Shown here in pieces: positions 1 to 8,995 of a stretch of 64,000 nucleotides of DNA. The DNA comes from Leptospira sp. WS58.C1 (GTDB lineage Bacteria > Spirochaetota > Leptospiria > Leptospirales > Leptospiraceae): assembly GCF_040833995.1 (NCBI RefSeq), contig NZ_CP162137.1, positions 3,146,001-3,210,000 of the forward strand. Direction: 5' to 3'. How positions within the stretch are numbered: the stretch's first letter is position 1; each line of letters begins with the position of its first letter. Both the position numbers and the translations under genes were made by a program. Below the pieces are notes generated by a model. The model saw only the letters and a program-made list of their open reading frames with translations, was not told the origin of the DNA and ran no database searches.

Positions 1-830
1 AATCCGGATCTACTTTTTCTGTTTCATCCGCGGTAGAAGCATACGATCCATTTACGGGAATTTGGACAACTTACAGTTCTGCTCCGGATGCGATTCATAG
101 TGGAATCTCAGCTACTGTCGGAAATGAAATTTACATTATCGCTAATGCACTAGATACGAATGTAACGGTAGGATACCCAACAAGCCGAGTATATAAACTC
201 TTTCCAGAAATTGGGACACAAGGAACTTGGTCGCCACTCTTTACCTCCTTAACTCAAATTCTTCCCAGAGTGGATATGGGAGGTTGTGGAATCAACGGAA
301 GTATTTTCTACACAGGAGGGAGATTAGCCTCTGATGGATCTGCATCGTCCTTTAATTCGGATGCTTATATTCCTGCCTCTAACTCAACCACTTCTATCGG
401 AGAACCATCTATCAATACCTCTGCACGACATGGAATGGGAACTGCTTGTTATCGCCCTATTCCTAGCGATCCAAATCCTGGAGATGGTCCTGGAGTTTTG
501 GTTGTAGGAGGTTCTACTGCTGGTAATTTATTCCAACCTGTTACACAAGTTACTCCAACGAATCTTTATGATTTTTATAGATTGGGAACAAGTTCTGCAA
601 ACTTTCAAGCGGGTCCAGTATTACCGGTAGCTACATACTTTCCTGCTGCCGAAATTTCTTATGATCTCCGAATGGCTTTTGTTTTCGGCGGAGCTACCGC
701 CTTAAATATCCCTAGTAAATCGGTCTACTCGATAGATTTGGGAAGCCCTGTTGCAGGACCTTGGACAAGTATTACATCGGAAATGCCAGTCGCAAGATAT
801 GGTCATTCAGCAGTAATTATAAGTAGGTAA
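1..830 (+). CDS. Kelch-repeat surface protein, 5' end outside window
   Basis: The reading frame is open from base 3 to the stop at 828-830, so the window starts inside the gene. The visible part has kelch-like blades: a YDPFTGIWT strand near the start, paired glycines followed by an aromatic residue (CGINGSIFYTGGR, AFVFGGAT), and a final PVARYGHSAVII kelch motif just before the stop. Such beta-propellers usually bind proteins or carbohydrates outside the cell. The amino terminus, and with it any signal peptide, is missing. The next gene starts 6 bases downstream on the same strand, suggesting an operon. Family level is fairly sure; specific function is unknown. Confidence 0.75.
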   Translation, partial: SGSTFSVSSAVEAYDPFTGIWTTYSSAPDAIHSGISATVGNEIYIIANALDTNVTVGYPTSRVYKLFPEIGTQGTWSPLFTSLTQILPRVDMGGCGINGSIFYTGGRLASDGSASSFNSDAYIPASNSTTSIGEPSINTSARHGMGTACYRPIPSDPNPGDGPGVLVVGGSTAGNLFQPVTQVTPTNLYDFYRLGTSSANFQAGPVLPVATYFPAAEISYDLRMAFVFGGATALNIPSKSVYSIDLGSPVAGPWTSITSEMPVARYGHSAVIISR

Positions 831-836
831 AAAAGT

Positions 837-1463
837 ATGCGAGAAGTATTCAGAATAATTCTTTTAAGCCTGTATTTTTTATCATTTGTTAATATTTATT
901 CAGAATCGGGAGAAACAAATTACTTTCAGATACGAGAACTAATCAATCGAAACAAGATAACAGAAGCCCAAGAAGCTTTGAAGCCCTTAATAGAGACAGA
1001 TCCAGATAATCCTACACTTAACCTTTATCAAACTGAGATCTGGATCATTCAGGGTGAAGAAAACTACCATACCGGAAATTTAAAAACTGCATATGAATAC
1101 TTTACAAAGGCCCAAGCTACATGGGCAAGTCATCCTACTGTCAGAAGTAGAATAGCTGAGCTACAAGGAAAGAAGCTTGTAGATCGACCTACAAATACAT
1201 CAAAGAAAAGAGTTGGACAGTCCTTCCCGGAAGTTCAAAATAAAAATACCCTAATTGTTTTAGCAGATCCAGAAATTATTGAATTAACAAATCAACTTAA
1301 AAACAGTCTGAGATCCAGGATTACCGAGTTAGAACAAAACACAGTAGGATTTAATACTAAGACAGAATTCTTAAATGGTTCTCAAAAATGGGTCCTTTCT
1401 TTATTAGGCATCTCGCTATTGACCAATTTACTATTATCGGTTCTATCATTTAGAAAGAGATAG
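837..1463 (+). CDS. TPR-like membrane protein, unknown function
   Basis: A 208-residue protein with an N-terminal hydrophobic segment (about residues 5-20, likely signal peptide or anchor). About residues 30-105 look like two degenerate tetratricopeptide repeats, with EALKPLIETDPDNP and AYEYFTKAQATW having TPR spacing. A second hydrophobic segment lies near residues 183-203, followed by the basic tail FRKR. This suggests a periplasmic protein-binding domain tethered at its C terminus. It lies between the kelch gene and a lipoprotein gene, 6 and 1 bases away, so the three are probably cotranscribed. I do not recognise a named family. Confidence 0.7.
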   Translation: MREVFRIILLSLYFLSFVNIYSESGETNYFQIRELINRNKITEAQEALKPLIETDPDNPTLNLYQTEIWIIQGEENYHTGNLKTAYEYFTKAQATWASHPTVRSRIAELQGKKLVDRPTNTSKKRVGQSFPEVQNKNTLIVLADPEIIELTNQLKNSLRSRITELEQNTVGFNTKTEFLNGSQKWVLSLLGISLLTNLLLSVLSFRKR

Positions 1464-1464
1464 A

Positions 1465-2091
1465 ATGAAATACTCTTTCCTATTTCTCATTTTTTTAGTA
1501 ATCAATTGTGTTACCAGATACGGATCAATAAAAACCGAATCCACTACCCCAAATCTATATACCTCCATCATCAACATAGAAGCTATAGTCGTTAGCGGTC
1601 ATTACACAGGTAGGGTAAAATTAAAAAAATTAGATAGGACCGGCTCCGCTATTGAAAAACAAATACACGGAATTATAGACTTTCGTCATTACGATACTCT
1701 TCGAAGACAGTCAGCAAATGTAGAACTTGAAAATGGAATCTATAGTGGAGAGATTATTGTAATTGGAAGGGAGAATCGCTTTTTCCAATATGCTGTCGAA
1801 GGAGAAGCATTTATCCTGTTTGATTCGAAAGCACATAAAGAATCAGGAGGAAAATTTGGCGGCCCCTGTATAGAAAAGGAATTCTCAAAATTAATCTGCC
1901 GAGACCTGGTGCTATCGGGAAATTCTTTTAAGTTCTTAGTAGAAGATTTACAAAGGGATGAATTTTCATTTTTTATATCTTCTGCTATCCTTATCTTTCC
2001 CGTTTATACTACATTTAAGTTCGGCTTACCCATACCTCTATTCGGATTTTGGGGATACAACCGGAATTTAATTGTTAAAGAAATATTATAG
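1465..2091 (+). CDS. Putative lipoprotein, unknown function
   Basis: A 208-residue protein starting one base after the previous stop. The N terminus is a short hydrophobic signal ending in LVINC at residues 11-15, a plausible spirochaetal lipobox with Cys15 as the lipidated residue. The C-terminal part (about residues 170-195) is again hydrophobic with several Pro and Gly. The middle is beta-rich with no motif I recognise. By position it belongs to the same envelope operon as the TPR and kelch genes. Confidence 0.65.
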   Translation: MKYSFLFLIFLVINCVTRYGSIKTESTTPNLYTSIINIEAIVVSGHYTGRVKLKKLDRTGSAIEKQIHGIIDFRHYDTLRRQSANVELENGIYSGEIIVIGRENRFFQYAVEGEAFILFDSKAHKESGGKFGGPCIEKEFSKLICRDLVLSGNSFKFLVEDLQRDEFSFFISSAILIFPVYTTFKFGLPIPLFGFWGYNRNLIVKEIL

Positions 2092-2155
2092 TTGTTCGTA
2101 TTCTAAAAGCTTCGCACCAAATCCCAAGAAACACTTTCCTTCCAAAGGATTAAAG

Positions 2156-2377
2156 ATGAGAAATTTCAATAGAGCTTCTGGAAATAGAATTGACATTGTA
2201 ACAACCGGAACTAACACAGATGTATTTCTTACCTACATTGATCCCAGTTCCACAAGCACTGCGTATCTGAAAAGATATAATTTGCAAAACGGAACACAAT
2301 TGCAATCTACCGCGTACACTGCACCTTCAGGTGGAGTTTTTCAGAAACCTTCTGTGAATTTAATGCCTAGATTTTAA
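2156..2377 (+). CDS. Small hypothetical protein, possibly a gene remnant
   Basis: A 73-codon frame starting at ATG 2156, with AAAGGA at 2144-2149 as ribosome-binding site. The frame is also open upstream to 2072, inside the preceding gene. The Thr/Ser-rich sequence (VTTGTNTDVFLTYID, STSTAYLKRYNLQNG) looks like the C-terminal blade of a larger beta-rich surface protein and has no signal peptide. It may be the tail of a decayed gene. A strong terminator follows directly, which fits this being the last unit of the operon. Existence as a functional gene is uncertain. Confidence 0.4.
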   Translation: MRNFNRASGNRIDIVTTGTNTDVFLTYIDPSSTSTAYLKRYNLQNGTQLQSTAYTAPSGGVFQKPSVNLMPRF

Positions 2378-2388
2378 GATCCGATTTG

Positions 2389-2416
2389 GCCCCGATGATA
2401 TCGGGGCTCTATTTTA
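2389..2416 (+). terminator. Rho-independent terminator of the 1-2.4 kb operon
   Basis: GCCCCGAT at 2389-2396 pairs perfectly with ATCGGGGC at 2400-2407 around a 3-base loop, followed by a T-rich tail (TCTATTTTA). It stands 11 bases after the stop at 2377. Confidence 0.85.
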
Positions 2417-2497
2417 TCTCATTTATTATCGCATCTAACGGATGTATAATATGGATTAAGATTACATCTGAAAACTTTCGTCTCGAAGTAAAAACCC

Positions 2498-2852
2498 CTA
2501 ACCTTCACTCTCCGCTCTTTTAGGAGCCAGTTGTTTACAATCCTGTAGATCTACAAACTTTTCCTTAGAGAGTTCGCATTGCACTTGGAGTAAACTTTTG
2601 TTTTCCACACAACTTCTAATGATCGCTTCGCTGGTCTCCGGTTTTAGCACGGATCTTAACATCAATGCTTGTACACCTTTTTCCATTGTTTCGTCGTTCG
2701 CGATCAGTTTGGATATATGGATCTGAGCATCCGAACATTCTTCCAAATTCGGTTTCGTTCTTTTGCAATCGGACAAGAAGAATACGCTACATAAAAGAAA
2801 AGCGGACGTTATCCGCCCGCTTTTCTCGAAACCGAAAGAAAGTTTTACTTTC

Positions 2853-2872
<20 letters not shown>
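2498..2872 (-). CDS. lep: Lep, small lipoprotein partner of LipL41
   Basis: A 124-residue protein encoded directly 3' of lipL41, with its first 20 bases overlapping the lipL41 end. The N-terminal hydrophobic stretch ends in FFLSDC (Cys near residue 36), a likely lipobox, so it is probably a periplasm-facing lipoprotein. It carries several conserved-looking cysteines ([30 protein letters not shown]). In L. interrogans the small gene downstream of lipL41 encodes Lep, reported to be needed for stable LipL41 expression; synteny and size are the reasons for the name. The overlap suggests translational coupling. A downstream start a few codons in is possible. Confidence 0.75.
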
Positions 2873-3917
<1,045 letters not shown>

Positions 3918-3964
3918 TGGGTTAATACCAATCCTTTATGGATGATTTTTAGGAGTAACTTCGT

Positions 3965-3993
3965 ATTGATCCTTGTATTTCTTTTTCTGTCAA
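3965..3993 (-). promoter_or_regulatory. Candidate promoter of lipL41
   Basis: Reading the minus strand, a perfect TTGACA lies at 3993-3988. With a 17-base spacer the -10 position is ATCAAT at 3970-3965, a partial match. The lipL41 start is 48 bases further on. The -35 is convincing; the -10 is weak. Confidence 0.45.
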
Positions 3994-4193
3994 TTTATTT
4001 TAGAATACCGTCTGTTAGAGGCAAAAATCTGGGAATCGGCAGGGATCAACGACTTGTTTTGGGCATCGAACCGATTATAAACACTTGCAAAACCTAGTTC
4101 TTTCGGCAATTTACCATTTAGATTGCCGGACTCTGAAATCCAGGAGTCGAAATTAAAAAGAGATAGAACCGCCAAAAACCGGCTGAGGGCCTA

Positions 4194-5165
4194 ATGAAAA
4201 CCATAGAGGAAATTCGAAAATCCCTGGAATCCACTTACATGGAGCATGAGATAGAGGAAAAACTCCCTTTGATCCAGGAGATCAACCGTCTCAAAAAAGA
4301 AAAAAACGCAGTACTTTTAGGACATAATTATATGACTCCGGACGTTTTTCACGGAGTTTCGGACATCCTGGGGGATTCCCTTTATCTGAGTAAAGCAGCG
4401 GCCGAAACAGATGCGGACATTATTCTTTTTAATGGAGTCCATTTTATGGCGGAGACTGCCAAACTTATGTCTCCCGATAAGAAGGTACTCATTGCAGATC
4501 TAAAAGCGGGTTGTTCTCTTGCGGAAAGTATCACTCGAGAAGATGTCAAAAAACTTAAAAGCCAATATCCGGGAGTTCCGGTGGTCACCTATGTAAACTG
4601 CACTGCAGAAGTGAAGGCGGAGACCGATATTTGCTGCACTTCCGCAAACGCCGTCCAGATCGTAAATTCTTTGGATTCCGATACGGTGATCTTTCTACCC
4701 GACGAATATCTGGCGGGGAATGTGCAAAAACAAACCGACAAAAAGATCATTTCCTTTCCTGGGCGCTGCATGGTGCACGAAATGTACACGGCGGAGGATA
4801 TACTCTCCGTCCGAAGACAATGGCCAGGTGTAACAGTCATTTCCCACCCGGAATGTAACACAGACGTGGTAGAAGTTTCCGATTTCGCAGGATCCACTTC
4901 TCAGATGTCCAAATTTATCCGTGATTCAGGAGCTAAGGATGTGTTCTTAGTTACGGAATGTTCCATGGGTGACAATCTTAGATCCGAGTTCCCCGACAGA
5001 CAATTCGTTTCCTCTTGCAGGACCTGTCCTCATATGAAACGAATTACATTAGAAAAAATTAAAGATGCACTTTTGTACGAACAATTCGAGATCAAGTTGG
5101 ATCCTGAAATCGTGGAAAAAGGAAGAATGGCTGTCCAAAGAATGCTGGAAGTGAGTTACAAATAG
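4194..5165 (+). CDS. nadA: Quinolinate synthase NadA
   Basis: Condenses iminoaspartate with dihydroxyacetone phosphate to quinolinate in de novo NAD synthesis (cytoplasmic). The 323 residues show family motifs: [12 protein letters not shown] (41-52), GDSLYLSK (60-67), [14 protein letters not shown] (79-92), HPEC (218-221) and [10 protein letters not shown]. The [4Fe-4S] ligands are most likely Cys107 (KAGCSLAE), Cys192 (GRCMVHE) and one of Cys275/Cys278 (SCRTCPHM), the places expected for the family. Length and colinearity are normal. ispF starts 4 bases after the stop, so the two are probably cotranscribed. Confidence 0.95.
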   Translation: MKTIEEIRKSLESTYMEHEIEEKLPLIQEINRLKKEKNAVLLGHNYMTPDVFHGVSDILGDSLYLSKAAAETDADIILFNGVHFMAETAKLMSPDKKVLIADLKAGCSLAESITREDVKKLKSQYPGVPVVTYVNCTAEVKAETDICCTSANAVQIVNSLDSDTVIFLPDEYLAGNVQKQTDKKIISFPGRCMVHEMYTAEDILSVRRQWPGVTVISHPECNTDVVEVSDFAGSTSQMSKFIRDSGAKDVFLVTECSMGDNLRSEFPDRQFVSSCRTCPHMKRITLEKIKDALLYEQFEIKLDPEIVEKGRMAVQRMLEVSYK

Positions 5166-5169
5166 CTTA

Positions 5170-5652
5170 ATGTACAGGATCGGACAAGGATTAGATTTCC
5201 ACAGGTTAGAAACAAACGAGGCTCGCCCGCTAATCCTGGGTGGAGCAGTGATCGATTCGGAATATGCACTCATCGGTCACTCGGATGCGGATATCGTAAT
5301 ACATGCCTTAGCGGACGCGATTTTAGGAGCCATGGGACTGGGAGATATTGGACAATATTTTCCGGATACGGATCCTTCTCTCAAAAATATGGATTCCAAA
5401 CTGATCTTAGAAAAAACGTTGGATTTGGCAAAAGAGAGAAGTTTCAGTTTGGTCAATATCGACTGCACTTTGATCGGAGAAAGGCCTAAAATTTCTCCTC
5501 ATAGAATTAAGATCCAATCCTCACTTTCCAATTTGTTGGGACTTCCGGAGGATTGTATTTCCGTTAAAGCGACTACTACAGAAAAAATGGGAGCCTTAGG
5601 CAGAACCGAAGGATTGGGCGCAAGTTGCGTGGTACTTTTGCGGAAAAATTAA
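5170..5652 (+). CDS. ispF: 2-C-methyl-D-erythritol 2,4-cyclodiphosphate synthase IspF
   Basis: Catalyses the cyclisation step of the MEP isoprenoid pathway. The 160-residue protein has the family's zinc ligands Asp9 and His11 (GLDFH) and His37 ([19 protein letters not shown]), the FPDTDP loop, and the C-terminal [19 protein letters not shown] signature. Length is typical. Its last 28 bases overlap the start of the next gene in another frame. Confidence 0.95.
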   Translation: MYRIGQGLDFHRLETNEARPLILGGAVIDSEYALIGHSDADIVIHALADAILGAMGLGDIGQYFPDTDPSLKNMDSKLILEKTLDLAKERSFSLVNIDCTLIGERPKISPHRIKIQSSLSNLLGLPEDCISVKATTTEKMGALGRTEGLGASCVVLLRKN

Positions 5653-6116
5653 GACCTTCTCATAAAATCGCGATCAAATCGGCCGCAATTTTATCGGTAT
5701 TTATTACGATATTCTTATATATCGTCAAAGATCCGTACTTGGAAAATTCTTCTTACCTATTAAGAAGAGAAGTTTTGGATGAATTGCCGCTTGGCAGCTC
5801 CAAAAGAAAGGTAATGGATTATATAAAAAGAAAAAAACTGGACCTGGTAGGTTTTCACCAGGGTAAATTTCCGGACGATCCGGAATACGTTTCTGATATT
5901 ATGGTATTCACCAAAAAAGGAACAGTCCAATCCAACGCGTTCCATTGGGTCCCAACTGAGAATAATTATACCGAAGTTAATTTGGGTATGTATATAAATT
6001 TAAAGGAATTCAGATTTTGGAAAAAACCTTTTCCGGTCCGAGTGAGATTATACTTTTTATTTTCGAACCAACAATTAGCGCAGATCAGAGTGATCAAAAG
6101 ATCGTTTCCCTTTTAG
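5625..6116 (+). CDS. Single-pass membrane protein, unknown function
   Basis: A 163-residue protein beginning at a TTG inside the 3' end of ispF; no later start precedes the transmembrane helix (about residues 18-34, [17 protein letters not shown]). The remainder is a soluble domain with an [20 protein letters not shown] segment, which resembles SmpA/lipoprotein-anchor-like folds with a helix and a beta sheet, but I cannot place it in a family. The stop overlaps the end of the convergent acetyltransferase gene by 4 bases. Translation is probably coupled to ispF. Confidence 0.6.
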   Translation: MRGTFAEKLRPSHKIAIKSAAILSVFITIFLYIVKDPYLENSSYLLRREVLDELPLGSSKRKVMDYIKRKKLDLVGFHQGKFPDDPEYVSDIMVFTKKGTVQSNAFHWVPTENNYTEVNLGMYINLKEFRFWKKPFPVRVRLYFLFSNQQLAQIRVIKRSFPF

Positions 6117-6544
6117 CGGACCTTCTCCATTAAGATCGCGTCCTCACCCGGTCCGTAATAAGATTTCCTTCGCCCGGATTCCAAAAACCCTAATTTAGAA
6201 TATAAAGAAATAGCGGAATAGTTCGAATTAGAAACTTCTAAAATAACCTTCGGGAACAAATTACAAAGAGTATGCAGAATATTTTTCGCTTCTCCTTTTT
6301 TACGTTTTCCCGGAAGAATACCGATCCGTAATAACTCCGAAAAATCGTTTAGGTCCATATAAAAAACGTAGCCGACTTCCTCTTTGATCCAAGCCGGATG
6401 GCTTTCAATATGGCTCTGGATGGAATAATTGGACCAGGAGGATTTTCCAAATACTGTTTTTTCCATCTGGATCAAAGTTTGCAAATCTTCGGGCTGTACG
6501 ATTCTCCAACCTTGGGGAAGATCGTTCTTTTTTCCAGGACCCAA
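6113..6544 (-). CDS. GNAT acetyltransferase, RimI-like
   Basis: A 143-residue GNAT-fold protein. The N-terminal part has the strand and helix RIVQPEDLQTLIQMEKTVFGKSSWS, similar to RimI enzymes that acetylate the N terminus of ribosomal protein S18. The C-terminal half has LEVSNSNYSAISLYSKLGFLESGRRKSYY, the classic RimI motif B ending with a Tyr-rich segment. The acetyl-CoA loop is less standard (GILPGKRKKGEAKNIL instead of a clean RxxGxG/A), so the substrate is uncertain. It is convergent with the preceding gene. Confidence 0.75.
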   Translation of the reverse strand: MGPGKKNDLPQGWRIVQPEDLQTLIQMEKTVFGKSSWSNYSIQSHIESHPAWIKEEVGYVFYMDLNDFSELLRIGILPGKRKKGEAKNILHTLCNLFPKVILEVSNSNYSAISLYSKLGFLESGRRKSYYGPGEDAILMEKVR

Positions 6545-6638
6545 TCCATTTTCTCCTTGCGTGAGGCGGAATCATACATACTAATTAACGGTCGCTTTTC
6601 GAAAGCAATTTTCGATCAAAGTTGAGGAGAAAATTTTT

Positions 6639-6986
6639 ATGCAAACAATCGGGAAATATGTATACGCAGTCCCGTTCCTGCTTTTTGGGATCAATCATTT
6701 TGTAGCCGGTAGCCAAATGGCCGGTATGGTTCCCGTCCCAGGAGGAGTCATTTGGATTTATGTAACCGGAGCCGCGATGATCGCAGCCTCGATCAGCATT
6801 TTTATAAATAAAAAAACCAAACTCGCGATGATCTTATTGGCGGTTCTTTTAGGAATTTATATCGCTCTTTTACACTTGCCGGGAGCAATTAAAGGAGATA
6901 TATCCTCCACCATTAATACGTTAAAGGACCTGGGTCTTTTGGGTGGGGCTTTGGTAATCGCAGGAATTTCTAAAGACAACGCTTAA
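6639..6986 (+). CDS. DoxX-like small membrane protein
   Basis: A 115-residue protein with about four transmembrane helices. The N-terminal YAVPFLLFGINHFVAGSQMAG and later IALLHLPGAI are typical of the DoxX/DoxD-like family of bacterial inner-membrane proteins, whose members are linked to redox functions but are mostly uncharacterised. GAGGAG lies shortly before the ATG. It appears monocistronic, since a strong hairpin follows directly. Confidence 0.75.
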   Translation: MQTIGKYVYAVPFLLFGINHFVAGSQMAGMVPVPGGVIWIYVTGAAMIAASISIFINKKTKLAMILLAVLLGIYIALLHLPGAIKGDISSTINTLKDLGLLGGALVIAGISKDNA

Positions 6987-6992
6987 ATGAAT

Positions 6993-7020
6993 AAGGGAGA
7001 AGGATCAAACCTTCTCCCTT
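6993..7020 (+). terminator. Hairpin terminator after DoxX-like gene
   Basis: AAGGGAGAAGG (6993-7003) pairs perfectly with CCTTCTCCCTT (7010-7020) around a 6-base loop. The stop is at 6984-6986. There is no long T run, so termination strength is uncertain. Confidence 0.65.
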
Positions 7021-7143
7021 CCAATCTGAGATTTTATCGTTTTTCCTTTCAAAAAAATCCCTTTTTCAGGATTTTCCGTGGACCATCCGTACACTTCTCG
7101 GACATGGTATTTCAAATACGATTTCTTCCCGAGGTAGTATCAA

Positions 7144-8004
7144 ATGAGGACCACTTTCCTTCTCATTCTTCTTTTTGTATTTCTGATTTCCGATTGTAAG
7201 AACCTAAGTAAATTTTCCGGTAAGAATACAAAACCTCCCACGGTAGAGGATCTGGAAGCGTGGAAACGCCGTCTGAATATGGACGAATCCGAGATCATCG
7301 AGTTAGAAAAGAAGATCCGGGAAATGGCGGCTAAGACCAGATCCGCAGGCGCACTCAGTTGGAAGATCGCGCAAGGATATATGAAGATCGGGGATTACGA
7401 TCTAGCATCCAAATATTATAATAAAGCAATCCAAGAAGAAGGTTCCGGAAAAACCGAAGTTATCGGCGCCGATGTTCATTTTTTCGAATCTTCCCTACCG
7501 TATTTCGATAAGGCGCTACTTCTTATGCCTGTGGACCAACAGCTTCTTTTTGAAACCGCACTCTCCTATGCAAACGCCTCCAAGGATAGAGGCTGGGAAC
7601 CTAAAAGAAGGCAAATAGCTATCGAAATTTTCCAATCACTTTCCAGACAGGATACCAGAGATTCCAGATTTCCTTACCAATTGGCTCTGATCTTTTTCGA
7701 TTCTTCCATGGCGGATTCTTCTTGGGAAGGGATCAATGCGGGTTTCCAAGACCAGGAGAAGGCGTTCACACTTTTGGATTCTATCTTAAAAAAAGAACCT
7801 CGCAATGTCCCTGTCTTATTCGCAAAGGGGAATTTTTTATACAGATCCGGCAAGGCGCAAGAAGCAAAAGAGATCTATTTACATTTGAAAAATACGATAG
7901 AAGGACTTAAAAAAGACGGTTTTATCAAAGAAGATCTATTAGAGAATGAATCTTATAAAAACGTAATAAACAATCTCAAAAAAATGGAATCTTCCGAGAA
8001 TTAG
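7144..8004 (+). CDS. TPR lipoprotein
   Basis: A 286-residue protein. A hydrophobic signal ends in FLISDC (Cys19), a leptospiral-type lipobox. Residues about 75-110 (SWKIAQGYMKIGDYDLASKYYNKAI) and 225-265 (VLFAKGNFLYRSGKAQEAKEIYLHL) are clear TPR motifs; others between are degenerate. Expected to be a periplasm-facing scaffold protein. dprA follows 15 bases later on the same strand, probably by shared transcription rather than a common function. Confidence 0.75.
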   Translation: MRTTFLLILLFVFLISDCKNLSKFSGKNTKPPTVEDLEAWKRRLNMDESEIIELEKKIREMAAKTRSAGALSWKIAQGYMKIGDYDLASKYYNKAIQEEGSGKTEVIGADVHFFESSLPYFDKALLLMPVDQQLLFETALSYANASKDRGWEPKRRQIAIEIFQSLSRQDTRDSRFPYQLALIFFDSSMADSSWEGINAGFQDQEKAFTLLDSILKKEPRNVPVLFAKGNFLYRSGKAQEAKEIYLHLKNTIEGLKKDGFIKEDLLENESYKNVINNLKKMESSEN

Positions 8005-8019
8005 CACGGAGGATCCACT

Positions 8020-8976
8020 ATGGATTTTCTTTCTCTTTCTTCTCCGAATCTTCATAAGATCTTAAGTAGGTCCAGGTATTTATCCCAGAGTCTCTCCGAG
8101 TCGGAGGTTCTCCGGAAAATGGAAGAATTACTGCCCAAAGATCTAAAGGAAAAAGTAAGATCCGATTCTAAAAATTATTTCTCTTCCTTAAAAAAATTAG
8201 GAGCGGAAATCGTTTCTTATTTTGACCCGGAATATCCCCCTCTCCTAAAGGAAATCTACGATCCTCCTCCGAATTTATTCTGTTTCGGCAATACAAAACT
8301 GTTAAAACTTTCCTATTTGGCGGTTGTAGGAACAAGAAAGGTTTCCCCAATCACATTACATTATTCTAAATTTATTCCTGATTTTGTACATTCAATCGGA
8401 CTGGAAGGTATCGTTTCCGGTTTGGCATTAGGAGTGGACGCAGCCGCAATGTTTTTAGCCTTAGACCAAGGAATGCCCGTAATGGGAGTAATGGGAACCG
8501 GTCCGGAAAAGGAATATCCTCACGAAAATAGGAATTTGTATAAAAGAATGAAATCTTCCGGCAATGCTTTGGTGATCACCGAATGTCCTCCCGGTTTCGA
8601 AGTTAGAAAGTATGCATTCCCGAAAAGAAATAGGATCATCACAGGGATCTCCCCTTCTCTTTTGGTAATGGAAGCTCCTTCAAAAAGCGGAGCCCTATCT
8701 TCCGCATCCAATGCAATTTCTCAGGATCGTGACGTTTACATTTTTGATCATCCTCTACAAACCCAAAACCAAGGAGGGAAAAAATTACTTTCAGAAGGCG
8801 CCAGTTCCGTTTGTTTTGATAATTATCAAAGTGAAGGAGAGTATATTTTTCATTTAGAAGAAATTCTTCCTTCTAACTTCAAAGAAGTTCCCGGAATGCT
8901 TGCTCGATTGGGAAAAAACAAATTGAATGGTAATTGGATCGATCTAGGAAACGGTTTTATTCGATCCGTTCAATAA
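8020..8976 (+). CDS. dprA: DNA-processing protein DprA
   Basis: DprA/Smf proteins bind incoming single-stranded DNA and load RecA during natural transformation; many non-competent bacteria also carry one. The 318 residues contain the Rossmann-like core: AVVGTRKVSP near residue 104, VSGLALGVDAAAM, GTGPEKEYPHENRNLYKRM, TECPPGFEVRKYAFPKRNRIITGIS and EAPSKSGALSSA. A helical N-terminal domain (1-60) precedes it. There is little sequence after the core, so a C-terminal winged-helix domain is absent or very reduced. The HTTM gene follows 19 bases later. Confidence 0.9.
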   Translation: MDFLSLSSPNLHKILSRSRYLSQSLSESEVLRKMEELLPKDLKEKVRSDSKNYFSSLKKLGAEIVSYFDPEYPPLLKEIYDPPPNLFCFGNTKLLKLSYLAVVGTRKVSPITLHYSKFIPDFVHSIGLEGIVSGLALGVDAAAMFLALDQGMPVMGVMGTGPEKEYPHENRNLYKRMKSSGNALVITECPPGFEVRKYAFPKRNRIITGISPSLLVMEAPSKSGALSSASNAISQDRDVYIFDHPLQTQNQGGKKLLSEGASSVCFDNYQSEGEYIFHLEEILPSNFKEVPGMLARLGKNKLNGNWIDLGNGFIRSVQ

Positions 8977-8995
8977 ATAGAAAAAGGAATCCAAC

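Noticed and set aside
3990..4175. 61-codon minus-strand frame upstream of lipL41
   Set aside because: Covers the lipL41 promoter, no recognisable sequence or ribosome-binding site.
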